Source: Stenotrophomonas sp. SAU14A_NAIMI4_8 | Lineage (GTDB): Bacteria; Pseudomonadota; Gammaproteobacteria; Xanthomonadales; Xanthomonadaceae | Assembly (NCBI RefSeq): GCF_003086695.1 | Contig: NZ_CP025999.1 | Coordinates: forward strand, 1,228,820 to 1,292,819 | Reading direction: 5' to 3' | DNA: 64,000 nucleotides | In this document: positions 17,403 to 25,152 of the stretch, one piece after another | Layout: the number at the start of each line of letters is the position of its first letter | Numbering within the stretch: the stretch's first letter is position 1 | Made by a program: the position numbers and the translations under genes | The notes under the pieces: model-generated | Told to the model about the DNA's origin: nothing | The model's input: only the letters and a program-made list of their open reading frames with translations | Database searches by the model: none

Positions 17403-19088
17403 ATGGCAGATAATCATTACGACGCCATCGTTGTTGGCTCGGGAATCAGTGGCGGTTGGGCAGCGAAGGAACTGACCGAGAAAGGTCTGAAGGTGCTGAT
17501 GCTCGAACGCGGGCGCAACATCGAGCACGTGAAGGACTACGTCAATGCGATGAAGGAGCCGTGGGATTTCCCGCATCGCAACCGGCCGACCCAGGCGATG
17601 AAGGCGGCCTTCCCGGTGCTGATGCGCGACTATGCGCTGGCCGAGAACCTGGAGGGCATGTGGGCCGACGAACAGGACTCGCCCTACATTGAAACGAAGC
17701 GCTTCGACTGGTTCCGCGGCTACCACGTCGGTGGCCGTTCGCTGATGTGGGGGCGGCAGAGCTATCGCTTCTCCGATCTGGATTTCGAAGCGAACCTCAA
17801 GGACGGCATCGCCACCGACTGGCCGATCCGCTATGCCGACATCGCGCCGTGGTACGACCACGTGGAGAAGTTCGCTGGCATCGCCGGCACGCGCGAGGGG
17901 TTGGACGTTCTGCCTGATGGTGAGTTCCTGCCGCCGATCCCGCTGAACATCGTCGAGAAGGACGTGGCCGCGCGCATCCAGAAAGCCTTTGGCGGCACGC
18001 GCCACATGATCCATTCGCGCACCGCCAACATCACAAAGCCGATGCCCGAGCAGGGCCGGGTCAACTGCCAGTACCGCAACAAATGCATCCTCGGCTGCCC
18101 GTTTGGCGCCTACTTTTCCACCCAGGCAGCGACGCTGCCGGCGGCGATGAAGACCGGCAACCTGACACTGCGTCCGTTCTCGATCGTCAAGGAAGTGCTC
18201 TACGACAAGGACCGCAAGCGCGCGCGTGGCGTGCAGGTCCTCGACGCCGAGACCGGCCAGACCTACGAGTACACGGCCAAGGTCATCTTCCTCAATGCCT
18301 CGTCGTTCAATTCGACCTGGCTGCTGATGAACTCGGCAACCGATGTCTGGGAAGGGGGCCTGGGGTCCTCGTCCGGCGAGCTGGGGCACAACGTGATGGA
18401 CCATCACTTCGGTGCGGGCGCGTCGGGGCGCGTTGAGGGCTACGACGACAAGTACTACTTCGGCCGCCGCCCCTGCGGGTTCTATATTCCGCGCTTCCGC
18501 AACGTGGCGTCAGACAAGCGTGGCTATCTGCGCGGGTTCGGTTACCAGGGCGGCGCCAGTCGCAACGGCTGGTCGCGCGAGATTGCCGAGCTGAACATCG
18601 GCGCCGACCTGAAGGAGGCGTTGAGCCTGCCGGGTGACTGGCGCATCGGCATGACCGGCTTCGGCGAAATGCTGCCGCACCACGACAACACGATCCGCCT
18701 GGACCACGAGCACAAGGACAAGTGGGGGCTGCCGGTGCTGGCGATGGACGTGGCGATGCGCGAGAACGAAAAGGCGATGCGCAAGGACATGGCCGCCGAT
18801 GCGGCCGAGATGCTGGAAGCGGCCGGGGTCAAGGACGTGGAGATGCACGACAACGACTACGCGCCGGGCAAGGGCATCCACGAAATGGGCACCGCGCGCA
18901 TGGGGCGCGACCGCAGGACGTCGGTACTGAACGCGCACAACCAGGTCTGGGATGCGCCCAACGTCTATGTCACCGACGGTGCGTGCATGACCTCCAGTGC
19001 CTGCGTGAACCCGTCGCTGACCTACATGGCGCTGACCGCGCGGGCGGCCGATCACGCGGTACGCGAACTGAAAGCGGGGAATCTGTGA
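17403..19088 (+). CDS. GMC-family FAD dehydrogenase, candidate glycoside 3-dehydrogenase large subunit
   Basis: The protein has 561 aa. The FAD-binding GSGISGG motif is at residues 12-18, and the active-site pair is H493 (HEMGTARMG) and N536 (CVNPSLT). Cysteines C222, C228 and C232 (NCQYRNKCILGCPFG) are placed like the cluster that holds a 3Fe-4S centre in bacterial FAD-glucose dehydrogenase. No signal peptide is present; the partner small subunit encoded next (1-nt overlap) has a Tat signal, so the pair is probably exported together. It would oxidise the C3 hydroxyl of glycosides and pass electrons to a c-type cytochrome such as the one at 20422. Substrate and regiochemistry are inferred from context. 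Confidence 0.88.
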   Translation: MADNHYDAIVVGSGISGGWAAKELTEKGLKVLMLERGRNIEHVKDYVNAMKEPWDFPHRNRPTQAMKAAFPVLMRDYALAENLEGMWADEQDSPYIETKRFDWFRGYHVGGRSLMWGRQSYRFSDLDFEANLKDGIATDWPIRYADIAPWYDHVEKFAGIAGTREGLDVLPDGEFLPPIPLNIVEKDVAARIQKAFGGTRHMIHSRTANITKPMPEQGRVNCQYRNKCILGCPFGAYFSTQAATLPAAMKTGNLTLRPFSIVKEVLYDKDRKRARGVQVLDAETGQTYEYTAKVIFLNASSFNSTWLLMNSATDVWEGGLGSSSGELGHNVMDHHFGAGASGRVEGYDDKYYFGRRPCGFYIPRFRNVASDKRGYLRGFGYQGGASRNGWSREIAELNIGADLKEALSLPGDWRIGMTGFGEMLPHHDNTIRLDHEHKDKWGLPVLAMDVAMRENEKAMRKDMAADAAEMLEAAGVKDVEMHDNDYAPGKGIHEMGTARMGRDRRTSVLNAHNQVWDAPNVYVTDGACMTSSACVNPSLTYMALTARAADHAVRELKAGNL

Positions 19089-19663
19089 TGGACCGCCGTG
19101 AACTGTTGAAGATGATTGTCGCCGCCACCGGCGCGGCCATGGTCGGCCTGCCTGCGCTGGCCAGCGGCAAGCTGCCAGCGGCCGCGGCGGGCCTGCCCTT
19201 CACCGACGCCGAGATTGCCACGCTGGATGAGATCGCCGAGACCATCCTGCCACGCACGCAGACGCCGGGTGCGAAGGACGCAGCCACGGGCGCCTTCATG
19301 GCGCGGTTCGTGACCGACTGCTACACCGCGAGGCAGCAGGCCACGTTCCGTGCCGGCCTGGCCGACATCGAAAAGCGTGCGGGCGGCAGCTTCGTCGCCC
19401 TTGCAGCCGAGGCGCGCACCGATCTGCTGCGCACGCTGGATGCCGAAGCCCGCAGGCGCACAGTGGACGTGAGCGAGACCGGTACCGCCGAGACGGCGAA
19501 GGCGATGCCGCATCCGTTCACCATGATCAAGCAGTTGGCCATCTTCGGCTTCTTCACCTCAAAACAGGGAGCGACCGAAGTACTGCACTACGTCGCCGTG
19601 CCGGGACGCTACGATGGCGACATGGCCTACGCGCCAGGCACGCCGGCCTGGGCCACCAGCTGA
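19088..19663 (+). CDS. Gluconate 2-dehydrogenase subunit 3-type small subunit with Tat signal
   Basis: The protein has 191 aa. The start MDRRELLKMIVAATGAAMVG is a twin-arginine signal. The mature part has the family pattern FTDAEIATLDEIAETILPRTQTPGAKDA and later FGFFTSKQGATEVLHY. Such gamma subunits chaperone and export the GMC partner. The ATG overlaps the GMC stop codon (TGATG), indicating coupled synthesis. It probably forms the periplasmic dehydrogenase with the 17403 product. Confidence 0.88.
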   Translation: MDRRELLKMIVAATGAAMVGLPALASGKLPAAAAGLPFTDAEIATLDEIAETILPRTQTPGAKDAATGAFMARFVTDCYTARQQATFRAGLADIEKRAGGSFVALAAEARTDLLRTLDAEARRRTVDVSETGTAETAKAMPHPFTMIKQLAIFGFFTSKQGATEVLHYVAVPGRYDGDMAYAPGTPAWATS

Positions 19664-19677
19664 TGGAGCATGACAGG

Positions 19678-20412
19678 ATGATCAGATCTTTCTTGATGGC
19701 CGCAGGCGTGCTGGCGGCGGTGCCGGTGTTCGCGCAGGCCGGCGCCGAGCGCGACTCGACAAAGACCGAGGTATGGGCAGCGGTGCCTGCCGTCGCAACA
19801 CCAACTGGCGCGGCGCCGTCCGATGCGATCGTGTTGTTCGATGGCAAGGATGTGTCCGCCTGGGAGGCCGAGCAGGGTGGCCGCGTGCCGTGGACAGTGG
19901 CCAACGGTGCGATGACCGTGGTGCCGGGCAGCAAGGGCATCCGCACCCGGCAGCATTTCTGCGACATGCAATTGCACGTCGAGTGGCGCAGCCCCACCGA
20001 AACGAAGGGCTTCCAGGGCCAGGACCGTGGCAACAGCGGCATCTTCCTGCAGGAGCGCTACGAGCTGCAGGTGCTCGACAGCCACGACAATCCGACCTAC
20101 GCCAACGGCCAGGCCGGGTCGATCTACAAGCAGGCCATGCCGCTGGTGAATGCCTCGCGCGCGCCGGGCCAGTGGCAGGTGTACGACATCATCTGGAAGG
20201 CGCCGCGCTTCTCGGCCGGTGGTGGGCTGACCTCGCCGGCGCGCATCACCGTGCTGCATAACGGCGTGCTGGTGCAGAACGACACGGTGCTTGCAGGCCT
20301 GACCGAATACATCGGTGCGCCGTCGTACTCGCCACATGGATGCGCGCCGCTGTATCTGCAGGAACACGCATCCAAGGTCAGCTACCGCAACATCTGGGTG
20401 CGCGAGCTGTAA
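19678..20412 (+). CDS. DUF1080 (3-keto-disaccharide hydrolase-type) secreted protein
   Basis: The protein has 244 aa. The start at 19678 is chosen because GGAG lies 9 nt ahead and the signal peptide MIRSFLMAAGVLAAVPVFAQ begins cleanly; an ATG at 19663 overlapping the previous stop is possible. The mature part is the jelly-roll DUF1080 domain: IVLFDGKDVSAWE, then DMQLHVEWRSP, GNSGIFLQERYELQVLDS and a C-terminal SYRNIWVREL. Characterised family members cleave 3-keto-glycosides. This fits a role directly after the GMC dehydrogenase. It is the last gene of the plus arm and meets the cytochrome gene head-on with a 9-nt gap. Confidence 0.87.
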   Translation: MIRSFLMAAGVLAAVPVFAQAGAERDSTKTEVWAAVPAVATPTGAAPSDAIVLFDGKDVSAWEAEQGGRVPWTVANGAMTVVPGSKGIRTRQHFCDMQLHVEWRSPTETKGFQGQDRGNSGIFLQERYELQVLDSHDNPTYANGQAGSIYKQAMPLVNASRAPGQWQVYDIIWKAPRFSAGGGLTSPARITVLHNGVLVQNDTVLAGLTEYIGAPSYSPHGCAPLYLQEHASKVSYRNIWVREL

Positions 20413-20421
20413 CGGCCGCGC

Positions 20422-20718
20422 CTACTTCGCCAGGAAGCTGGCGATGTCATCGATCTCCTGCGCGGACAGGTGCGGGAAGGGCGGCATCAGCCCGCCGCCC
20501 TTGCTGATCTTTTCCTTGATCTGTGCAGGCGGCAGCCGCTTGCCGATGTCGGTCAGCGCAGGGAACGCGCCGGGCATGCCCGCACGGTCCGCGCCGTGGC
20601 AGGCCACGCAGTTGGTCGCGTACAGCTTGGCACCGGCAGCGGGATCTTCCTTGCACCAGGCGGGGAGCGCAGCGGCCGCCGTGCACAGGGTCAGGGCCAG
20701 GGTCAGGACAGTTTTCAA
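20422..20718 (-). CDS. Small periplasmic c-type cytochrome
   Basis: The protein has 98 aa. A signal peptide (MKTVLTLALTLCTAAAALPA) is followed by a heme-binding C37-V-A-C40-H41 motif and a probable axial Met M78 in GGGLMPPFP. It is a single-heme class I cytochrome. Its place in the regulon makes it the likely electron acceptor of the GMC dehydrogenase, linking glycoside oxidation to the respiratory chain. It is followed by no obvious terminator and ends 9 nt from the opposing DUF1080 gene. Confidence 0.9.
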   Translation of the reverse strand: MKTVLTLALTLCTAAAALPAWCKEDPAAGAKLYATNCVACHGADRAGMPGAFPALTDIGKRLPPAQIKEKISKGGGLMPPFPHLSAQEIDDIASFLAK

Positions 20719-20736
20719 ACGAAGCTCCTTGGCGGG

Positions 20737-21603
20737 CTAGCGCGATGCGCGGGCGGGCAGGCTGACAGTGAGGTGTTTGCGCAGGTAGTCGGCGCCGGTC
20801 TGGATCACCTTGGCCGGATCGCGGGGCTGGTCGTGCTCGACGATGTACCACTTCACGCCCGCGTCGGCCGCGGCCGGCAGGATCGCGTTCCAGTCCAGCA
20901 CGCCCTGGCCGACGGCGGCGAATCCGCCTTCGTCTTCGGCCTGGCCTTTGGCGGCGTTGTCCTTGGCGTGTACCGCGAACAGGCGGCCGCGGAACTTGCC
21001 CAGCATCACCGCCGGGTCATGGCCCGAACGCGCCACCCAGGCCAGGTCCAGCTCGGTCTGCAGGTCGGGGCCGGCAGCGTCGAACAACAGTTCCAGACCG
21101 GTACGGCCGTCGAAGTCGACCAGCTCGAAATCATGGTTGTGGTAGGCCAGGCGCATGCCCTGGGCCTGCACCTGTTTGGCGATGCGCCCCAGTTCCTGGC
21201 CCAGCGCGGTCCAGCCTGCGGCATCGCGCGGGCGGTCCTTGCTGTCCAGGTAGGGCACCACCAGCGTGGTATTGCCGATGGCGCGGTTGAAGGCCACCAC
21301 GTTGTCCAGGTCATTGCGCAGGTCGGCCAGCGCCGTGTGCGAGGAGATCGCCTTGATTCCATACTTGTCGAGCAGCTGCTTCAGTTCGGCGGCGCTGACA
21401 TTCTGCGTGCCGACCGTTTCCACCGCCTGCACGCCCGCGTCGTGGACAATCTTCAGTTGCTGGTCGAGCGCGCCGGCGTTGCGCAGCGTGTACATCTGCA
21501 CCGCGATGGGCTTTTCAGGGCTGCGGGTTTCCGCGGCGAACGCGGGCAGGGCGATGAGCAGCAGCAGTGCCACGGTCGCGATCCTTCCTGTTGATGCCTT
21601 CAT
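20737..21603 (-). CDS. Sec-exported TIM-barrel sugar isomerase/epimerase-like protein
   Basis: The protein has 288 aa. The start at 21603 follows CAGGAG and gives a Sec signal MKASTGRIATVALLLLIALP ending at AFA/AET. The mature part is an AP-endonuclease-2-type barrel: VQMYTLRNAGALDQQLKIV, MRLAYHNHDFEL, LDLAWVARSGHDP and WYIVEHDQPRDP carry the usual metal-binding Glu/Asp/His positions. This is the second exported TIM barrel of the locus. It may isomerise, epimerise or eliminate an oxidised sugar in the periplasm; the reaction is not known. It lies 18 nt before the cytochrome gene. Confidence 0.85.
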   Translation of the reverse strand: MKASTGRIATVALLLLIALPAFAAETRSPEKPIAVQMYTLRNAGALDQQLKIVHDAGVQAVETVGTQNVSAAELKQLLDKYGIKAISSHTALADLRNDLDNVVAFNRAIGNTTLVVPYLDSKDRPRDAAGWTALGQELGRIAKQVQAQGMRLAYHNHDFELVDFDGRTGLELLFDAAGPDLQTELDLAWVARSGHDPAVMLGKFRGRLFAVHAKDNAAKGQAEDEGGFAAVGQGVLDWNAILPAAADAGVKWYIVEHDQPRDPAKVIQTGADYLRKHLTVSLPARASR

Positions 21604-21622
21604 CGGTGCATGCTCCTGGGGG

Positions 21623-22747
21623 TCATTCAATGGTGGCCCAGGCGCGCGACCTGGCCGATGCGATGACGCGTTCGACGATCAGTGCCGAGCGCAGGCCGTC
21701 TTCGAAGGTGGGCAGGCCCTGCGGCCGCTCGCCATCGATGGCGCGATAGGTGTCGGCGACGAACGCCTCGAAGCACTGGGCGTAGCCCTGCGCATGGCCG
21801 GGCGGCAAGGCCGACAGCCGGCGCTGCTCGGCGCTGCCGGCGCCGGGGCCGCGCACGAAGGTCTCCTCGCGCTGGTCGGGCCGGCCGATCCACAGCCGCT
21901 CGGGATCTTCCTGGTTGAAGGCTACGCTGGCGTTGGCGCCGTCGATCTCGAACCAGAGGCGGTTGTGGCGCCCCGCCGACACCTGGCTGACGGTCAGCGA
22001 CGCCAGCGTGCCTGCACCGGTCCGGAACATCGCCGTGGCCACGTCCTCGCTGGACACCGCCTGCGTCGCGCCGCCTGCCGCCGGTGTGCTGAAGCTCTTT
22101 GCGCCGCCGGCGCTGCGCTCGGCGATGACCGTTGCGAAGGCCGTGCTGACTTCGGCGAAGCGCTCGCCGCTGACCCATTCCACCAGATCGCACCAGTGCG
22201 AGCCGATGTCGGCGAACACGCGCGAGGTGCCGCCCAGCACCGGGTCGACGCGCCAGTTGTTGCTGGCCGGGTCGAGCAGCCAATCCTGCAGGTAGCTGCC
22301 GTGGATGAGATGCAGGGGGCCGATGTCGCCGGCGGCGATGCGCGCGCGGGCTTCCCTCACCACCGGGTGGTAGCGATAGACGAACGGCACCGTGGCCACC
22401 AAGCCGCTGGACGCAGCCTGCGCGGCCAGCGCCTGCGCATCGGCCAGGGTGGTGGCCAGCGGCTTTTCGCAGACCACGTGCTTGCCGGCGGCCAGTGCGG
22501 CCTGCGCCATGGGCCGGTGCAGGTGGTTGGGCGTGCACACGTGCACGACCTGCACCTGCGGATCGGCAACCACGTCGTCGATATCGCGGTAGGCGCGCGC
22601 AACATTCCACGCCTGCGCGACATCGCGTGCGCGCTGTGGCGTGGATGCCGCTACGCCGCGCACGTCGGCACCGGCCAGCAGGGCGGCGCGGCGGTGCACC
22701 GCTGCGATCATGCCGGTGCCGACGATGGCGATTCCAAGCTTGGGCAT
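21623..22747 (-). CDS. Gfo/Idh/MocA-family NAD(P)-dependent oxidoreductase
   Basis: The protein has 374 aa. The N-terminal Rossmann fold has GTGMIA at 10-15, and the family's CEKPLA motif has its catalytic Lys at residue 95. The C-terminal alpha/beta domain includes GGTSRVFADIGSHWCDLVEW. It has no signal peptide, so it works in the cytoplasm. In related loci these enzymes reduce 3-keto-glucose back to glucose or oxidise glycosides at C3. Here, with a periplasmic dehydrogenase present, reduction of the imported keto-sugar is the simplest reading. The gene is part of the minus-strand operon. Confidence 0.9.
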   Translation of the reverse strand: MPKLGIAIVGTGMIAAVHRRAALLAGADVRGVAASTPQRARDVAQAWNVARAYRDIDDVVADPQVQVVHVCTPNHLHRPMAQAALAAGKHVVCEKPLATTLADAQALAAQAASSGLVATVPFVYRYHPVVREARARIAAGDIGPLHLIHGSYLQDWLLDPASNNWRVDPVLGGTSRVFADIGSHWCDLVEWVSGERFAEVSTAFATVIAERSAGGAKSFSTPAAGGATQAVSSEDVATAMFRTGAGTLASLTVSQVSAGRHNRLWFEIDGANASVAFNQEDPERLWIGRPDQREETFVRGPGAGSAEQRRLSALPPGHAQGYAQCFEAFVADTYRAIDGERPQGLPTFEDGLRSALIVERVIASARSRAWATIE

Positions 22748-22759
22748 CGACAGCGGTCC

Positions 22760-23977
22760 TCAGTTCGTGGTGGGCGCCGCCGCAACGGCGGGGCGGTCGC
22801 GGAACAGCAGCAGGAAGGCAATCAGCACGACCAGTGCAACGCCGGCGGGGAACAGCCAGATCTGCTGCCAGTCGGGCCCTGCGGCCGTGGTGTAGTGCTC
22901 CACCACCGCGCCGGACAGGAACGTACCGATCAACATGCCCACGCCGTAGGTGGCCAGGGTGATGAAGCCCTGCGCGCTGCTGCGCGCGGCGGGGCCGGCG
23001 TGTGCATCCGTATAGATCTGCCCGGTGACGAAGAAGAAGTCGTAGCAGATGCCGTGCAGCACGATGCCGATGACCAGCAGGGAGAAGCCGCTGCCGGCAT
23101 CGCCGAAGGCAAACAGCGCATAGCGCAGCACCCAGGCGGCCATGCCCACCGCCAGCATGGTCTTCACCCCCATCCGCACGAACAGGAACGGCATCGCCAG
23201 CATCAGCAGCACTTCGGACACCTGGCCCAGCGATTGCAGCCCAGCCGCGCCGTGCACGCCCAGATCGTTGAGATAGGGGTTGGTGAAGTTGTAATAGAAC
23301 GACAACGGAATGCAGATGGCGATGGAGGCCAGGAAGAACACCAGGTAGGCGCGCGATTTCAGCAGGCGCAGCGAATCCAGGCCGAGGATCTGCCCGAGCC
23401 CGGCATCGGGCTGCTGCGCCAGCGGCGGCGTGTGCGGCAGGGTGAAGGCGTACAGGCCCAGCACCAGCGATGCCACTGCTGCCATCCGGAACGTCAGTTC
23501 AAGCCGGTGCGCCTGCTCCCAGCCCAGCCAGCCGATCAGCACGCCGGCGATGATCCAGCCGATGCTGCCGGCCACCCGCACCAGCGGGAACTGCTTTTCC
23601 GGCGACTGCATGTGCCGCATCGCCACGCTGTTGGCCAGCGCCAGCGTCGGCATGAACAGCAGCATGTAACCCATCACGCAGGCGGAGAACATGCCGAAGC
23701 TGGTGGCCGTGGAGGCCAGCCACATCAGCACCGCGCCGGCCAGGTGCAGCACCGCCAGGATGCGCTGCGCGGCGAAGTAGCGATCGGCGATCAGGCCGAC
23801 CAGGAAGGGGGCGACGATCGCACCGATGGACTGGCTGAGAAATGCGGTGGCCACCTGGCTGGCGCTGGCCTGCAGCGGCCCCTGCACCAGGTAGGTGCCG
23901 AGGGTCACGAACCACGCTCCCCAGATGAAGAACTGCAGAAACATCATCGCGCCCAAGCGCGACATGGCGTGCGTCAT
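22760..23977 (-). CDS. MFS carrier of the nucleoside:H+ symporter (NupG/XapB-like) type
   Basis: The protein has 405 aa and about 12 membrane segments. It opens with the NHS-type MTHAMSRLGAMMFLQFFIWGAWFVTLGTYL pattern (first residues only are diagnostic) and has the loop LIADRYFAAQRIL. Although named after nucleoside carriers, this subgroup often sits in sugar loci with Gfo/Idh and TIM-barrel genes. It probably imports the keto-sugar or glycoside made in the periplasm. It lies 12 nt before the oxidoreductase gene. Confidence 0.85.
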   Translation of the reverse strand: MTHAMSRLGAMMFLQFFIWGAWFVTLGTYLVQGPLQASASQVATAFLSQSIGAIVAPFLVGLIADRYFAAQRILAVLHLAGAVLMWLASTATSFGMFSACVMGYMLLFMPTLALANSVAMRHMQSPEKQFPLVRVAGSIGWIIAGVLIGWLGWEQAHRLELTFRMAAVASLVLGLYAFTLPHTPPLAQQPDAGLGQILGLDSLRLLKSRAYLVFFLASIAICIPLSFYYNFTNPYLNDLGVHGAAGLQSLGQVSEVLLMLAMPFLFVRMGVKTMLAVGMAAWVLRYALFAFGDAGSGFSLLVIGIVLHGICYDFFFVTGQIYTDAHAGPAARSSAQGFITLATYGVGMLIGTFLSGAVVEHYTTAAGPDWQQIWLFPAGVALVVLIAFLLLFRDRPAVAAAPTTN

Positions 23978-24004
23978 GGCTTGCCCTCCCGGGGCGGTGT
24001 CGGC

Positions 24005-25057
24005 TCAGATTCCCAGCATGCGGTGCAGTGATGCGGCGTCGGTGCCGCTGTCAGCGAAGTCATCGAAGGCGCGCTCGGTCACCCGGATGATGTGGTCGCG
24101 GATGAAGGCGGCGCCCTCCCGTGCGCCGTCCTCGGGGTGCTTCAGGCAGCACTCCCATTCCAGTACCGCCCAGCCGGGGAAGTCGTACTGCGCGAATTTG
24201 GAGAAGATGCCCTTGAAGTCCACCTGTCCATCGCCGAGCGAGCGGAACCTGCCCGGGCGATCGATCCAGTCCTGGTAGCCGCCATACACGCCGCTGCGGG
24301 CACTGGCGTGGTATTCGGCGTCTTTCACGTGGAAGATGCCGATGCGCGCGTGGTAGCGGTCGATGAAGCCCAGGTAGTCCATCTGCTGCAGCAGCAGGTG
24401 GCTGGGGTCGTACAGGATCTTCGCGCGGGGGTGGTGGTCGACCACGTCGAGGAAGCGCTCGAAAGTTGCCCCGTCGTGCAGGTCTTCGCCCGGATGGATC
24501 TCGAAACACAGGTCCACGCCGCAGGCATCGAAGGCATCCAGGATCGGGCGCCAGCGGCGGCCCAGTTCGGCGAAGGCTGCGTCTACCAGACCGGCCGGGC
24601 GCTGGGGCCAGGGATACAGGTAGGGCCAGGCCAGCGCGCCGGAGAAGGTGGCGTGTGCGGTCAGCCCCAGGCGCTGGCTGGCCTGCGCCGCCAGCAACAG
24701 CTGATCAACGGCCCAGGCCTGGCGGGCGGCAGGATCGTCGCGCTGCGCGGGCGGTGCGAACCCGTCAAACAGACTGTCATAGCCGGGGTGGACGGCGACC
24801 AGCTGGCCCTGCAGGTGGGTCGACAGTTCGGTGATCTGCAGACCGTGCCCGGCCAGCATGGCGGCGACATCGTCGCAGTAGGCCTGGCTGCGCGCCGCCT
24901 CGGCCAGATCGAACAGGTGGGGCGCGGTGGTGGGCACTTGTACGCCAGAATAGCCCAGGCCCGCGGCCCATCCGGCCAGCGTGTCCAGCCGATCAAAAGG
25001 AGCGTTGTCGCCGATGAACTGCGCCAGGAAAAGCGCCGGACCCTTGAGCGTCTTCAA
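24005..25057 (-). CDS. Cytoplasmic TIM-barrel sugar phosphate isomerase/epimerase-family protein
   Basis: The protein has 350 aa when started at the TTG at 25057, which gives MKTLKGPALFLAQFIGDNAP, the usual opening of this subgroup. A TTG at 25078 is also open, but it lies inside the operator palindrome. Metal-site segments are VDLCFEIHPGEDLHDG, AKILYDPSHLLLQQMDY, IGIFHVKDAEYH and WAVLEWECCLKHPEDG. No signal peptide is present. This is the first gene of the minus arm, so it is directly controlled by the adjoining operator. Its exact reaction is unknown; a role on a keto-sugar after uptake is inferred. Confidence 0.85.
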   Translation of the reverse strand: MKTLKGPALFLAQFIGDNAPFDRLDTLAGWAAGLGYSGVQVPTTAPHLFDLAEAARSQAYCDDVAAMLAGHGLQITELSTHLQGQLVAVHPGYDSLFDGFAPPAQRDDPAARQAWAVDQLLLAAQASQRLGLTAHATFSGALAWPYLYPWPQRPAGLVDAAFAELGRRWRPILDAFDACGVDLCFEIHPGEDLHDGATFERFLDVVDHHPRAKILYDPSHLLLQQMDYLGFIDRYHARIGIFHVKDAEYHASARSGVYGGYQDWIDRPGRFRSLGDGQVDFKGIFSKFAQYDFPGWAVLEWECCLKHPEDGAREGAAFIRDHIIRVTERAFDDFADSGTDAASLHRMLGI

Positions 25058-25072
25058 GGTGATTCGCCCTAG

Positions 25073-25088
25073 ATGCAATCGATTGCAT
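25073..25088. promoter_or_regulatory. LacI-type operator (copy 2), 16-bp perfect palindrome
   Basis: ATGCAATCGATTGCAT extends the 14-mer seen at 16410-16423 by one symmetrical base pair on each side. It lies 16 nt before the TTG start of the minus-strand operon and 65 nt before the lacI-type gene, so it can control both and give autoregulation. Confidence 0.78.
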
Positions 25089-25152
25089 TACCCTAGCATG
25101 GGCTTTCCGCAGACCCGTTGTGCAGTGCACAGCCGCAACCAGAGCTGACTCC

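Noticed and set aside
17403..19088. GMC protein as cholesterol oxidase or choline dehydrogenase
   Set aside because: The Tat small subunit, Cys cluster, cytochrome and DUF1080 neighbours fit a periplasmic sugar/glycoside dehydrogenase better.
22760..23977. MFS protein taken as a true nucleoside carrier
   Set aside because: The family name suggests it, but all neighbours belong to a sugar pathway under a LacI operator; the nucleoside hydrolase in the window is 20 kb away.
21266..24031. A 921-codon open frame opposite the minus arm of the glycoside locus
   Set aside because: It covers three recognised genes in antisense, lacks a ribosome site and encodes composition typical of shadow frames.
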